NCBI GenBank assembly: GCA_948099385.1
Contig: CANUEZ040000210.1
Coordinates: 131,501-195,500, forward strand
Source: Fasciola hepatica
Lineage: Eukaryota; Platyhelminthes; Trematoda; Plagiorchiida; Fasciolidae
Direction of reading: 5' to 3'
DNA: 64,000 nt
Shown: one piece after another, positions 45,839-57,975 of the stretch
Layout: each line of letters starts with the position of its first letter
How positions within the stretch are numbered: the first letter of the stretch is position 1
The notes under the pieces: generated by a model
Told to the model about the DNA's origin: nothing
Database searches by the model: none
The model's input: only the letters and a program-made list of their open reading frames with translations
Program-made: the position numbers and the translations under genes

Positions 45839-48800
45839 TTTTCACCCCCGATTTCAGTGCCTTCAAGTTTGAAAGACACAAACACAAGATTTTGTGGCTT
45901 TTGAGGATGAGTGCCTTAAGGAGATAACATTCAACTGTTAGTACTGTGTAGGAGCGTATGGCATAAAACCTGAGAATTTCTGATTCGATTAACAAGGATA
46001 GGGTTTTCACTGTTAGGTGGTCCCGACTTTTGTAAGCTCTATGCTTTTTATGAATTAATTGCTTGAGGGATGGTGAGGAAAATTGGTCACAAGCGATATG
46101 CATGGTTTCCTAATGAGTAGCACTCATCCAAGCAGAAAGTTATAGAACTAGTTGGATACTCACAAATTACAGCAATTTTTTGGTGGTTGATTCGGAATTC
46201 AGTCTGAACGATCATAGCCTGAAATCCTTTCAGGATCACAATAGCACATCTTTCGTTTCACATCACGATAGCGGGTGGTTCGACTAATAGGGCCAGTTAT
46301 CGTCGAAGAAAACAACATAGTAGCATAATTCGCCGTAGCCCAGAACTAGAACGTGGTTTATCGTAAACCATAAATCAAGGTGGCCTCGGGTCTATTGGGG
46401 GAGTTTAGAAATTCTTTCAGACACGACAGTGCCAAGGATTCAAGCGGAGAATGGTCGAAATCATTTCCGGCAGAGCCCGGAGAATTATCGATGCAGTTCA
46501 GAAGTTTGGAGGAGAAAACCTCTGAAAAATTCTCCTACACCTTGAGATAGCATGTGGGAGAAATATGGCCACACTAGCTATCGGGCGATAGCCACCCATA
46601 TAGTTAGTCTTTCATATGATGATGGAAACCTTACTGTAGGAAGTTAAGTGCACCACTAGAGCTTGGACGGAAGCCAACTGTCTTTAAGATAAGCAGTGAA
46701 CTCACCTTTGCAGTTTCTATGAGGTGAGAACTGATCAGGTGGGTAGCGACTAAAGCTTTCAAAATGTATAATTCCGTCAATATTATTATCTTTGGGTCAA
46801 GATTCATGCAGTATTATGATCCCAAGCTCTTTCTGTTCCCGACGGAGGATAAGGTCCTTCAAATCTTTGAAGTTTTCAAAGAGTGAGTGCACTTTGGAGC
46901 TCAGAATAATGGATATACCTTAGTGTGATCTTTTTCTACCCCTGAAGAGCTACTTTTCATTCAGCAAGGTCTTCCTCCCATATTTAAAAGACCTTCACAC
47001 AAATCCTCTTTATTATGCTTCTGGGTGGCGTCTAAATACATCTTCGCGGTGAGATTCAGAACTGGACTGGTTTCATGGAATAGTCGGAATACTTCGGTAT
47101 TTTTAGACGAAACAGTTATCATTATTACGCCCAAGGATGACAACACGCAAACATAGTGTTGTTGTGGTATTAAACTGTGAGATATGAGTCCCGATGAGTG
47201 GAAACGGGGAGAAGAACGGTCATTTCCAAGGCCTCGCCGTCAAAACAGAGCTCATAAAATCACTCCTTGCCAGCGGGACATGACAACCACATTAACTAAA
47301 ACGCAGCTGGTCACGTTCTCACTTCTGGGTTCGTATTCCGATGCCATAGTGCCATCATCCTTACAGTGATCAGATCTATTCCGATTATTTCTTCTGAACT
47401 GCTGATATAAAAGCGATTTTCTGATGAGTAGTAAAATGCAATATATAAGTTTTTTTCGAAGTATTTGCAAAACTGCAGGTTGTTTGGGCACAAAATCCAA
47501 CCAAGTGTTGGACTGATCCTTATGGTGATACTCGTTGCCCCTGTGATCGAGAAATTTGAGTCTATATCGAGTATGATCAGCTCATTAAACGGCTGATGTG
47601 ATATTAGAGCCTATCTTGGGACAATAAGTGTTTCCATCGTTACTCAATCTTGTCCCCTAGTTTCTCTGTCGTTGATGATTATTCTCTGCCATCAAGTACA
47701 ACGAGGTCAGTGATTTTGGTTCAGCCACAGGGGTTTCGAATTTCTAGTTTCACTACTAGTTACAATAGCAGTAGTTAGCTTTAGATTCGCCAGGTGGACT
47801 TCAGCGACGTCGGTAGTTAAAATGGCTAACCTCGAAGTGATTACGATAAAAAGCTGTAGTATTCCAACAGTCCAGTAAATGGTACTTTCAAAAATATGGG
47901 ATCGTTTATTGTGATTGAGCCAGACTGACCGGGTCAGAGCGCATCTACTTGTGTTTGTTATGGCAAATTTGCAGGAGTATATACCCGGTGGTCATTGGGG
48001 ACGAGCCTACAGGTTGAATCGGTGAATTAAGTTGTAAATCTGCCTTGAGAAATTTTTTCTACGGTAGCGAAAAACTAGCCTACTAACAGGCTTCTCAAAT
48101 TGTATGATGGTAGGTATTTTATACAATTACCTGAACACTTTCATGAAACGCTTTATTGGCACGAGGAGCCTGAACCTACCAACGGAAAGTCTACTTGCTT
48201 TTTGCACACGTGAAAAATGCAAATGAATTCTCCATTAGATGACTACACCCAATTAAGCAACACCCGCTCCTTTATGGACAGGCGAGTTGTCAAAGTTTGA
48301 AATCGCAATGGATTTTGATTAATCCTCATTCCGTTTTCCCAACAGAACCTCAAGTTCTTTGAATACTGACCAGGTGATTATGGGGTAAAATTCTCTTTTC
48401 AATATTTCGAAGACCAACATAAAAGACGAAAATTGAGATGAAGTTCCATGTTGGAGGAAAAGATCGGCGCAAACTATTGCACAGATTTTTATCTTCCGAC
48501 GTTTTGCTGGGCCGAATATTTTAATTTGTTTTACTAACGTACAAAAGGAGGATGCTGGTCTCGCAACTGTGATTCGGTTGGAGTAGTCTGTTCTTTTCAC
48601 ACTGGACCTATCAGCACTATCCTCCAAAGACATAGCCGTCCCTTTATTTATTGAATCTGACTATTGAATGATAGCTGCAAGAACGGACCGACCGTCTTTT
48701 GCGCACTCCTGTGTCCTAACCTAGTGTTAGAATTTTATGCGCCAAACAGTTAAGTCCTGGGAGACTCGAAAGAATAGCGTCTATTACTCTGAGCCTAATA

Positions 48801-49276
48801 CTTGCTGCGTCGACTGCGGGCGGTCAGCATGACTCACCCACAGAACTGAATAAGTTGCTTAGTTTGCAAAATTTTCCACAACGGACAAAAGCACTGAGCA
48901 AAACTTTGTCACAAAGCTAAACTAACAGGTAGGATAGTATTCCTCTCCACGGAGCTCCCAAGTTGTTGCACCTCTTCCAAGGACGAGAAGAGTAGGTTAG
49001 GCTGAAAGTGCTTACTGATCAACGAGTTAAGAGAACATCAGTTGTCCAGCACCCATTGTTAATTTACTTATCACGACGGCACTGACATCGAACAAAGACT
49101 TTAGGACGATTCCTTTATCGCCTTTGGCATTGGTCAAAACTCGTACTACCAAGTTTAAATTCCGTCTGGAAAAGTTAAAAGTGCTGATCGCATTCAGCGT
49201 CACAAGCTGGGAAATGGCTACTAAGGGATAGTGTGAGTAGTAAAATATTCGATTAGATTGCCAAACGATTCACCAC
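45837..49276. other. No supported gene; possible minus-strand coding relics
   Basis: Minus-strand frames near 47150-46960 (TVSSKNTEVFRLFHETSP) and 46500-46370 (DFDHSPLESLALSCLKEFL) look like folded-protein fragments and may belong to one decayed element, but I do not recognise it. A 104-codon frame at 48319-48633 (-) is also unassigned. Confidence 0.3.
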
Positions 49277-49560
49277 GCAATCACAATGCTGAATTCACCA
49301 GTGAAAACCATAGAAGTACTGTACAGCTGTCTTATCCGTGTTACGAACTATCAACTGTGCTTGTGTACTGAGGCCAAACTACGATGAATGATTGTCGCCC
49401 ATCACATAGGTCCATCGCTGTAGTTACCGGGTTGTTACCTTTGCGAAACCGGGGACAAAAAGGCTCCATATCCTTTAACAGTGAATTTCTGGCTAATCTT
49501 CAAAAGCCAGTCCAGATAGCCTGGTAGTTAATTGTGTGACCCACAATTGGGTCACCCAAG
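49277..49560. repeat. Hammerhead SINE family H1, divergent pair (copy e)
   Basis: The minus part at 49277-49365 has the tail (CCAGTGAAAACCAT) and an eroded hammerhead keeping AGCTGTAC. The plus head follows from about 49400 (TACCGGGTTGTTACC, then GATAGCCTGGTAGTTA and a weak B box near 49555). Heads face inward. Confidence 0.55.
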
Positions 49561-50059
49561 GTTTAAGTCGCATTAGGGGCTTATTGGATTTGTGCTGCTC
49601 AAAAAGGACAAAACGGAATTACGGTGCTTTCGTGATTTCCAGTGGAGATTTAAGCGTTGCTACCACATGGGAATCATCAATCCACTGGAGGTTTTACTCG
49701 TACACCGATCCGAATGAGTGGTTATCTAATTCCGAAAGGCTTGGACGACGGATTCCGTGGGCATTATCATGGATTGTCGAAGAGTCTGAACAATTTGGCA
49801 ATATTATTATATTACCACACATTGTAGTACAACATAAAAATAGTATGAAATTAAAATCGCGTTTAAGACACTTTCAGTGCTTACGTATGTTACAAGTAAA
49901 ATTTTATCTCAAGTAAAAGTACCAAAAAATGTCAGTCAAGGAACGGTGAAAAGTGGATGTGACTATATTAAGCCCCGCCGCAGATGACTAATAACAGTAT
50001 TCTGAGCAGTTTCAGTAGCAGCAGATTGGATTTGAATGACAAATGATTGACCATACAGA

Positions 50060-50335
50060 AAACAAGCTTCAGCTCACCACTGTACAGCTTTTTCATCTAC
50101 CATGTTAGAAGTCATCAGCCGAGTACATCCACCAAGTCTCGACGGGGAGTCGAACCGGGGTGAAAAATTACGAGCCGAACACCTGTCCACCAGTCTATCT
50201 GGGGTTACTCTCAATGGTGATTTGAACACATGGAGTACATGATTATTTATAACTAGGATGAAACAGTTGTACAGTGATTCCATGATCTTCACTGGTGAGC
50301 TGTGCTTTGAAACTGCATGATGATTCGTATCACGC
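50060..50335. repeat. Hammerhead SINE family H1, divergent pair (copies f and g)
   Basis: The left copy (50060-50225, minus) has a B box CGGTTCGACTCCC (50147-50159), a hammerhead (50077-50126) and a tail. The right copy (50225-50335, plus) retains the 3' half of the ribozyme, GAAACAGTTGTACAGTG (50260-50276), and the tail CTTCACTGGTGAGCTG. The tails point outward. Confidence 0.7.
50077..50126 (-). ncRNA. Hammerhead ribozyme motif (H1 family)
   Basis: An intact CTGATGA (complement 50112-50118), TGAAAA in place of TGAAAC, loop AGCT and an intact GTA site (complement 50083-50085). Helix II is poor. Confidence 0.5.
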
Positions 50336-52632
50336 AGTCTAATCTTTGACTACTCATGTACATAAAATTGCATATGTATTCAACCCGTATCTACGCTCGG
50401 TTCACTTTCTGGCATTATTCAACACTTATCCATGAACCCCGGTTTCCACGTGCTTTCCAGAGTTGTTATTGTCTACGCACCCTCATCCTCACTTGCATAT
50501 TGGCCCTAGTCCACTCACAGTGTCGCTCTCATACTGACACGTTTCCTCGCCCGTCTGATCCACGTAGTTATTCACCTACGTCGTAGTATTACCAACCACC
50601 GAGTCCCGGTTTCGAAATCACCTAATCATCAACTCTGCTTCTACTGTGTTTCCCCATTCACAAAAACTCGATTGACGTCATTCTTTGCATACTCGTTACG
50701 ATGCTTCATTCCCGTCACGCAGTCTGCATAATTTACCTTTTATGTTGTTCGTTTGTCTGTGCCATCATCGCTCTCTTTTCCTCCACCTTGTGTCCAGTGA
50801 TTTCAACCACCTTTCCACACTGTCACTACCCCCTGATCTGACGATCATAATCACCAGTCCCTGTGTGCATTGTCTGAATATGCTCTCGACTCTACCTGCC
50901 TGAAGAGGACAGTGATCTTCATTGACTGGTACACTTATTGCGGCCAGATTGGCGGTAAATTTCAGGGAAAAATTGTTAATTGCATAATTGTGATTCTCTT
51001 ACAGTACTTGCAGTTTACTCTCTCCACGTTCTCTGACTACAAGTCACTCAGCCACTGAACCAGAGTCCCGTACAGTGGTAATTATTTTCGAAATTATGAA
51101 ACATTAAATTATTCTATTGAGCAGAACGAATGCGAAAAAGTCTTTCAATGTTTCTATTCAATCGAGGCGTTGAACTTTTGGATGCGAAAATCTCAACTGA
51201 ATTTCATATTATCTATTTTATTGGTTAGGAATAGCGTGGGCATGTGTGATGTTCATATTACCAGAAGTCCGATCAGACCAATCTGGCTAACAAGGCACTC
51301 TCACTCACAGACTCCGATATTGTAGTCAGATACGCTTGGACGAAACCTGTTGCTTGGCAACGTGAGCAAGTGGAATAAGGATGTAAAATAAATATGGAAT
51401 GAACTGTAACAACGTGAATTGATTGTTTTGTAGTCGATTGAGTTATTCCCGTTCTCAAATGGTCTGCTAAAACTACCTAATTCAAAGCTAACAATTATCT
51501 AGCCTTGAGCTCCTTACAAAACTCAAAAAAGAGCGGCTAAAACAACAGAATTTTGAAGAAAGACGCAAATAAATTATAAGCTTTTTTCTCGTTTTATCGG
51601 ATATGTGAATTCCTTTTTATTTTCTGATACCGATGTAACCAAGTTTGCATTGTGAATCTCTCACTGTTCTGCCCAATCAATCACTAGTGTTTTCACGGTA
51701 CATTTCAGTAAAGTTATATCAAGAATTAAGAATGAACAGAAAGCACTGAACAAAAACCAGCAGAAACAACAGAATTCGGTACCCACAAAATTCAAAACTG
51801 TCCGTCCAAGTATGTCTGCACTGAAAAATGAAATATAACAAAACTTTAGTGTTATTTTCGCAATTGACAGGGGTTAAAAGCGCAGTGTTTGTATTCCGTT
51901 TACTTGGAACAAACTAGACAAACCTCGGTTGCAGCCGGTGACAAAGCAGACAAGTGTGTGAGCAAGATCGATCAGTATATACTGTCCGGGGTGAAGTATG
52001 ACTAAATATCAACACTGAACAGCAGTATTTCCTAGCATAACAGGGATGTTGATTGATTGTTCACACAGTACGCGGGACTATTTAAATAGGACGCACCAGC
52101 TCACCGTGCCCAAAGAAATAAATCAATGACACATTATGGATAACACTAAATGCACCGAGCGTATCACTTACCTTGTGGTTTCACTGTAAACTTTCCCACT
52201 ACTTCCGTACCAGAACTTTAAATCAGGTAAGTTGACGGACTTCAGCTTGTATCCCAAATGGTACCAGTTAAGTGTCAGTGGTTCTGCGGAACATTTGCAA
52301 CTAGTACGTCACAAGCCTGAAAAGGTCCGGTTAAAACGGATTAAAATAAAGGATGCGATTCGCCCCAAAGAAATTTAAATCTCACCATTCCCTTTAATCA
52401 CAGAACTACGTGTACTAAACAGTTATTTTTATCGACAAAACACCATTTGGCTCCTATCTGTTGCTGGCTATTTGACGGACGACTCACAACGATTCACCTC
52501 GGATTAGAAACCCAGTGGGACCCCGGAGGGTCTTTGAGGCTTGTGAATCTTCGAGTGCCAAAAGACGACACATATAGTGCGATTGCTTTATTGTGTTTGC
52601 TCTAATTGATAGTGTAATTTCAAGCACAGTTG
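50336..52632. other. No supported feature
   Basis: Pyrimidine-rich frames at 50356-50903 (+) have no motif. Nothing else seen. Confidence 0.35.
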
Positions 52633-52690
52633 CAAAGCTCAACTTACCAGTGAAAATCAGGGAAGCGTTGAACACTCTGCCCGAAAAATT
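52633..52690 (-). repeat. Hammerhead SINE family H1, tail fragment
   Basis: The minus strand reads GCTTCCCTGATTTTCACTGG and GTTGAGCTTTGCAACTG, the family 3' tail; the ribozyme itself is gone. Confidence 0.5.
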
Positions 52691-54359
52691 CGGGATCCCT
52701 TCAATTTGGTCAAAATCCTGACATACGGTGGAACTCCAGCTTGTAATACTGATACTACGTTCGCTCGCCAAACAATGGTGTCTATTGCGTCTATTGCTAT
52801 GGAAATTAGTATCAGTAGTACGCACCGGAATTCGACGTTATGTCAGGATGCATAACCTTCGCATCAATGGGACATGGGCGTGGTCTGTTAGATATCAACT
52901 CACTTTTGCTATGTCTAACAACTTCAAGGTCAAAGTTCGTCAAAGAAGTTTAGATCAGATCTAACGGCAAGATTTCCATAAAATGCAGCGAGCACTAGGG
53001 CTGACACCAGTACTCAGAGGATATCACGGCTACAACTTAAACAACAATCTCAGCGGGCAGGAACCCACACAAACCATCAATCTGATCTGCGAACTACTCC
53101 AATATTCAGAAAACATTGAGAACTTTCGGTACCTTTTTTGCAGTCATTTAACAACACATTGTTTACATCCAGTGCCAGGCTCACCCAGCATCATCAGAGA
53201 GTATTTGTGTGGATAACTTGGAACGTTTGGTCTTGTTCATTCAGGTAAAAAGAACACGAAGGAGATGATGGCCGCAACTTGCAATCGTCATATATACTTC
53301 CCTCGAGTATCAGGCTATACCACACCCGTGCATATAGGATCTAATATTCGGAAACGATCAGGGGAAAATTTTTGTAGTAATTCAGATAGAAATCGGTGTG
53401 GGATTGTATAACTAATATCGTGAAAGACAGTTGGTATGGAATAAAATTTTCCGTGCACAACCAAAAAGCAATTTTCCGACACGTTCAGTGTATGTAATTG
53501 ATTTATTTTGCGTGCACGGTTTGAAGCTAAGTTTGTATTGCGGTATAAATAAATATAAATACGGTCGCCTTTCTGCTAATGGTTTTGATTCCATTAGTGG
53601 TGTAGATTCTGGTTTCAGTGGTAATTCTCTGTGACATTCGAAACACTTTTCAGGATAATCATTTGTGAGTTCATCAGGAGTTTAGATATGCCAAATTGAA
53701 AGACAGAGGGTTCCGAATAGGACATAATTTTACTAGTTATCGGAGCTAAATCAGAGAACTGCACACGATAACAACCCGAAGTTGCTTTTCGCCCAGCGGC
53801 TTGATCTGTTCGGCCATACGGAGACTTCGTTATTAAAATGTGCAAGAAAGGTAAAACCATATGAAAATTATCTCTACAAGAAAAAGCAAATTTCTGGAGT
53901 ACATAATCTGGAAAATAAGTCAAATAAGACAGAAGTGTCATCTTCAACTTGTTCGCCAAATAAACTGGTTGAACTAGAATATATGATGTCAATAATATGG
54001 TGTACTCGATGGGGAAATTTTGACTAACCGACTCTCCCAAGGCAGTTTTACAACTGCTTTGAGAAAGGCTACCCGTGGTAACCGATACGTCAGCTAGTCA
54101 TAACGTTTTCATCTACAAGGTCGTATTATTGATATTATATTTTCTTGTTAGACACACCACACGGCGCATCATTTTTTCGATACATTCTGAACCTCGTTTG
54201 GTTCTGAAAAGCTTAGCCAAACAGGTTCACTGCGGCTTCCTTAGTCCGCCAAGTAACCAAATCCTTGGATGGATCAGTAAAGTCTGTAAGGTGTGCTTAT
54301 CTTATCCGCTTTTGATTCTATTCTGTGGTCTCTTCTACTTCATAAACGGTAGGCCTTTG
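52691..54359. other. No supported feature
   Basis: Frames of up to 141 codons (53615-54040, minus) show no recognisable domain. Confidence 0.3.
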
Positions 54360-55270
54360 GCTTTCGAGCACCTTGATTAGTAGGGCTGTATGATCATTTT
54401 ACCAGCATCTAAGCCTTTCGTGAACAACTAAGGGGTGTTTTGGGGAGCCGTCCTTTACTTCTATTTATTTTCACCTCTGATAGCTACCTTTCACCCAGTT
54501 CTCCGGCACATTTATTTTTATATACGCTGATGATGTGGCTCTTGGTCAAGCTGTTTCTGCAACCCACGATATCAATAACTTTTACAGTAATCTGTCTCAT
54601 ATTTATTGATTTCTCTGTCCAATCCAATTTAGCCTTAAATTTGTCCAAATGCTTTGAATGCATATTTACCCTTTCTCAACCAACCTACCCTTGGGATTCA
54701 TCTGTCATCTCCGCAGAACCACTAGCTAGAGTGAATTCAGTCAGATACTTAGGAATCACTATCGATGCAAATCTGAAGTGGTCATCCCACATTTCAAACT
54801 GTGTGAAGAAACTACGCAGGCTATCTAACCAAATCCGAAAGCCTAGGAATTTTAACTTTACACGGAGTGCCATTTCTCTTTTAGATTGTCAGAGTGTTTC
54901 TTTCCGTTCTATTTTACTGTTTCCCCGTTATTTTGGCTGGCCTGCTGAAGAATGGTTTTAAAACTCTTCGTCCAGGTCTATTTGTCGGTTATTTTTCATA
55001 CTCTTAGCTGCACTATCTGCTAAGTTGTGCGAACTACACTTGGCCGCATGTACAAGTTCACTCAAAAATTTCTTGCAAACAGCACTCACCCTTTATACAT
55101 TGATCTATCCAAGTGTAACTCCCTCGCCTCTGCACTTACCTGTTTTTAATCCGTACTCCCTTTTCCTAACATCTGCGAAAACTTTACTGTCCCGTGTCTG
55201 ACCCAAATACACACAGACCGGGCTAAGTGCCAGTCACATTTCTTACCAGTTTTATTGTGTAATTGTTCTT
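54360..55270 (+). mobile_element. CR1/jockey-type LINE, RT palm to 3' end
   Basis: A GVLGS/FLIF-like block near 54440 precedes the catalytic YADDVALGQAVS (54521-54556). Then come NLSKCFECIF, VRYLGITIDANLKWSSHIS (54742-54798) and the tail segment THPLYIDLSKC near 55090. The tail matches the element at 11290-12660, placing both in one family. It is frame-shifted repeatedly and lacks the endonuclease. Confidence 0.75.
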
Positions 55271-56406
55271 CTTTCATTCCCTCTTTTTGCTGAGTTGCTG
55301 AGTTTCAATTTTTTTGCCGAAACGCGGACGTCTGATCAAAAGCGAATACAAGTGGAAGTAACAAAATGAAAATATTATTTTAAATTAGTGACAATTTTCC
55401 TCCGGCTCCAAGCTTGACTCATTTTTGTCCATCCCAAGTGACAGTTGTTACACTGATGCGAATCAAGAGTTAGTTTATAATCCCTACAAATATTGTCAAC
55501 AAGACGAAATGTGTCTTATTTTAGAGATAGCTTTTTACCCATCGGAACGTTGGCTTGCCTTTTCAAGTGCTCTGATTATCCAAGGGAATATACAACTAAT
55601 CACTTTTTCCAGTAGATTGAGTTCACGTGTAACTAGTGCGATTTTATCAGCTTATTCAATCTTATCAATTTCCGTTTCTGACAGTTGATCCAATTCTTCT
55701 TTCTTCTTTGGTTAGAATCTCCCTCTGTGGTCAGAAACGGCTGTTTATGACTGATCTAATGGTTGAGTTGGATAGACTTAAGACTATCTGATGAAAAAAA
55801 CTGTATCAGCCTCGCAGAAAAGCGGTCATACCGGAAGGTCTTCCCAATAAGTAAGGGGATGATGCCGTAGCTAGCACCACCGCCCCGGAAACTAAAGTGG
55901 CAAATGTCCTCCCCCGACTGACTTCTAACTTGAATGCAACGTGATGCGAGTTCAACATTCGTCATATTTGCTTAATCATTTATACCTGCATTTGTTCAAA
56001 CGAGCAGACCTATAGCGGCGATCGTACAATGCTGTGGCTTGTTGTTTTCGCTCAAGTAAAGTGGAACCCAAGCTCCAAGTCTTCACATTTTTCTCTTCGA
56101 ACGAAGTTGATGCACAACAGTCTTCTGGTCATACATCAATTGCTTGGCCAATTTTCTGACTGATTGGCGTGGAATTTCATGGAAAAGAAGATTCAGCTAA
56201 TCCGCTTTGAAATCAGAGAGGTGACCTGAACATTCGTCATCAGTGAGGTCAAAGTTCAACACAAAGTGGAAAACAAAACTTGTTTTCAGTGATTCCTCAT
56301 CATATCGTTGCAACACGTATTCTTTGCAGGAATGTGAATGAACAAAAATAAGGCTGAAGTTAGGAGTATGGGTCGAAAATGAATGAGGTTGAGAGGAGAC
56401 CTCGTT
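55271..56406. other. No supported feature
   Basis: Nothing recognised. Confidence 0.35.
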
Positions 56407-56940
56407 TCACATATATGATCCAGATTCATCTTCGGCCCGTGAATCCATTTCATCGCAGTCGTTAGTCGGATCAACGGATCTACGTTGTGTTTCAGGATTG
56501 GGGATGGGCCCAGGAAGAATCGTTGCTTGCACGAACCGTTCGGCGCATAACAAATTGTAGAGACGAATCTCAATAGTTTTAAATGTTTGTGTTGGTTGTA
56601 GCTCAGGTTGTTGGTTGCCATGATGTTCTGATCGCTGAGCTTGGCGTTTAAATCGCAAACTTTTCATCACCAGTAGTGGTGACATCGTCAGTACATGTAG
56701 AGACGAATGCCTCACGCCTTCACTGTGACCCGAATGTGGCATTTCAACAGCCTGTGAGTCACTATTTGTGGAGCCAGAAAGGTATCACTGAGCTGTCTTT
56801 TTGGTATAGTATCCTCTCCACATACAGCACACATCACGAATCGCTATAACAACTACAGCATTCTTCTCGTCAAGACTGAAAGCCAATAGCAACAGCCTCA
56901 AAAAAACATCTTTTTCAATTTGATATTCCATTCTATTGCC
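56407..56940 (-). CDS. Candidate two-exon 3' gene end, function unknown
   Basis: On the minus strand a strong acceptor (TTTACTTTATTCCAG) opens an exon at 56940 (GNRMEYQIEKDVFLRLLLLAFSLDE...). A second acceptor (GTGACTCACAG) opens a frame at 56751 that runs 115 codons to TAG/TGA-type termination near 56407, ending in an acidic tail (DEMDSRAEDES). A phase-0 donor GTGTGC near 56836 would join them, leaving an 85-base intron. The second part is polar, Gln/Pro-rich and looks disordered. No family recognised. The exon junction is the weakest point. Confidence 0.35.
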
Positions 56941-56985
56941 CTGGAATAAAGTAAACATGGAACCAATCAAGAACCGCAACGATTT

Positions 56986-57075
56986 ATGAGTAAATTTGAT
57001 AGTGATGCTCTGGAAAATTTACTCCGTATACAGTCTGAGCTTCGTGACCTGGCTGAGTTGTATGAAAGCATCGGG
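56986..57075 (+). CDS. Candidate short exon, function unknown
   Basis: An ATG opens 30 codons of strongly helical, Leu/Glu-rich sequence (ALENLLRIQSELRDLAELY) ending at a possible donor, CG/GTAATG. A possible acceptor, GTTGCAG, lies at about 57580, 50 bases before PLE-2. Evidence is slight. Confidence 0.25.
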
Positions 57076-57628
57076 TAATGACCCTAATTTACTCAAACAT
57101 TCCTCTCATGTTGGTTCTTCGCTGAGATACGGATAGTTGAATTTATCTCATTTTGGTTACCAAGGTAAAGGGGTATGCGTAAATTAGTCCGGAATTTACC
57201 GAGGTATGGAAACGTAGTTAAAATTACAAACAATACCGTATAAATTACCATGGGTCAAATTTATATAGACTTATCATTTAAAGAGTTCGGTAGAGATGGT
57301 TTTATTCAGCCAATGTACTTGTCGTGATCATGTTTATGCGACTGGGGCGAAAGAAATTCCCTTGTAATTCGAAGGTGTAAGTCTAAATGTTTTAACAAGA
57401 GTAGAAGCACCAGTTATATGATAGTTTACAGAAAAAATCTAGAAATACTGATATCATAGATAAAAGACGGGTAATCGAAACAAGGTAATTTTATGCTTTG
57501 CGCTCAAGAAGCACCGTTATGTCCCGTCTATTATTCACCGCAAGTGTGTTACCATACACTCTTATTTACTGTTGCAGGTGGAGATGCGACGATTTCAAAT
57601 GCAAAGAAATGAGCACTCTTCGTCCAAT

Positions 57629-57975
57629 TCATGAGAACGGAGAGAGAAGACATAAATCGTGAGATGCAAGCATTTCATTTACTCTTGTCTACCGCATACG
57701 TAAAACATTTTAGTTTATATCATATAAAGAAAAAATAATAAAATGGAATTGGCTGGACTGAAAACTATTACAATGCATTCGGTAGGTGGAGGAAGAGATC
57801 AGTCCGCTTAGTGTCAATGCAAACAACCATTTTGTTTCAACGGTTTTTATGCCCAAAGTGTTGGCTAATGCATTATGATAAGCTTCGTTTTGCTGAATAC
57901 AAACAGCCTCGATTTGGGATTGTGCAACAATTCTGTGAAGGATTTGGCCAGATCAATTCTGATATGATGCAAATG
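57629..57975 (-). mobile_element. PLE-2 inverted 3'-end copy (pseudo-LTR, left)
   Basis: Reverse complement of 59560-59893 with few differences. It carries the antisense end of the endonuclease ORF (the HNPKSRL region) and the 3' UTR. The outer end is the element 3' terminus (TTCATGAGAAC). Confidence 0.85.

Noticed and set aside
45609..46103. Long open frames with Ile-Tyr repeats on both strands
   Set aside because: They are produced by the (AT)31 microsatellite and have no other protein-like features.
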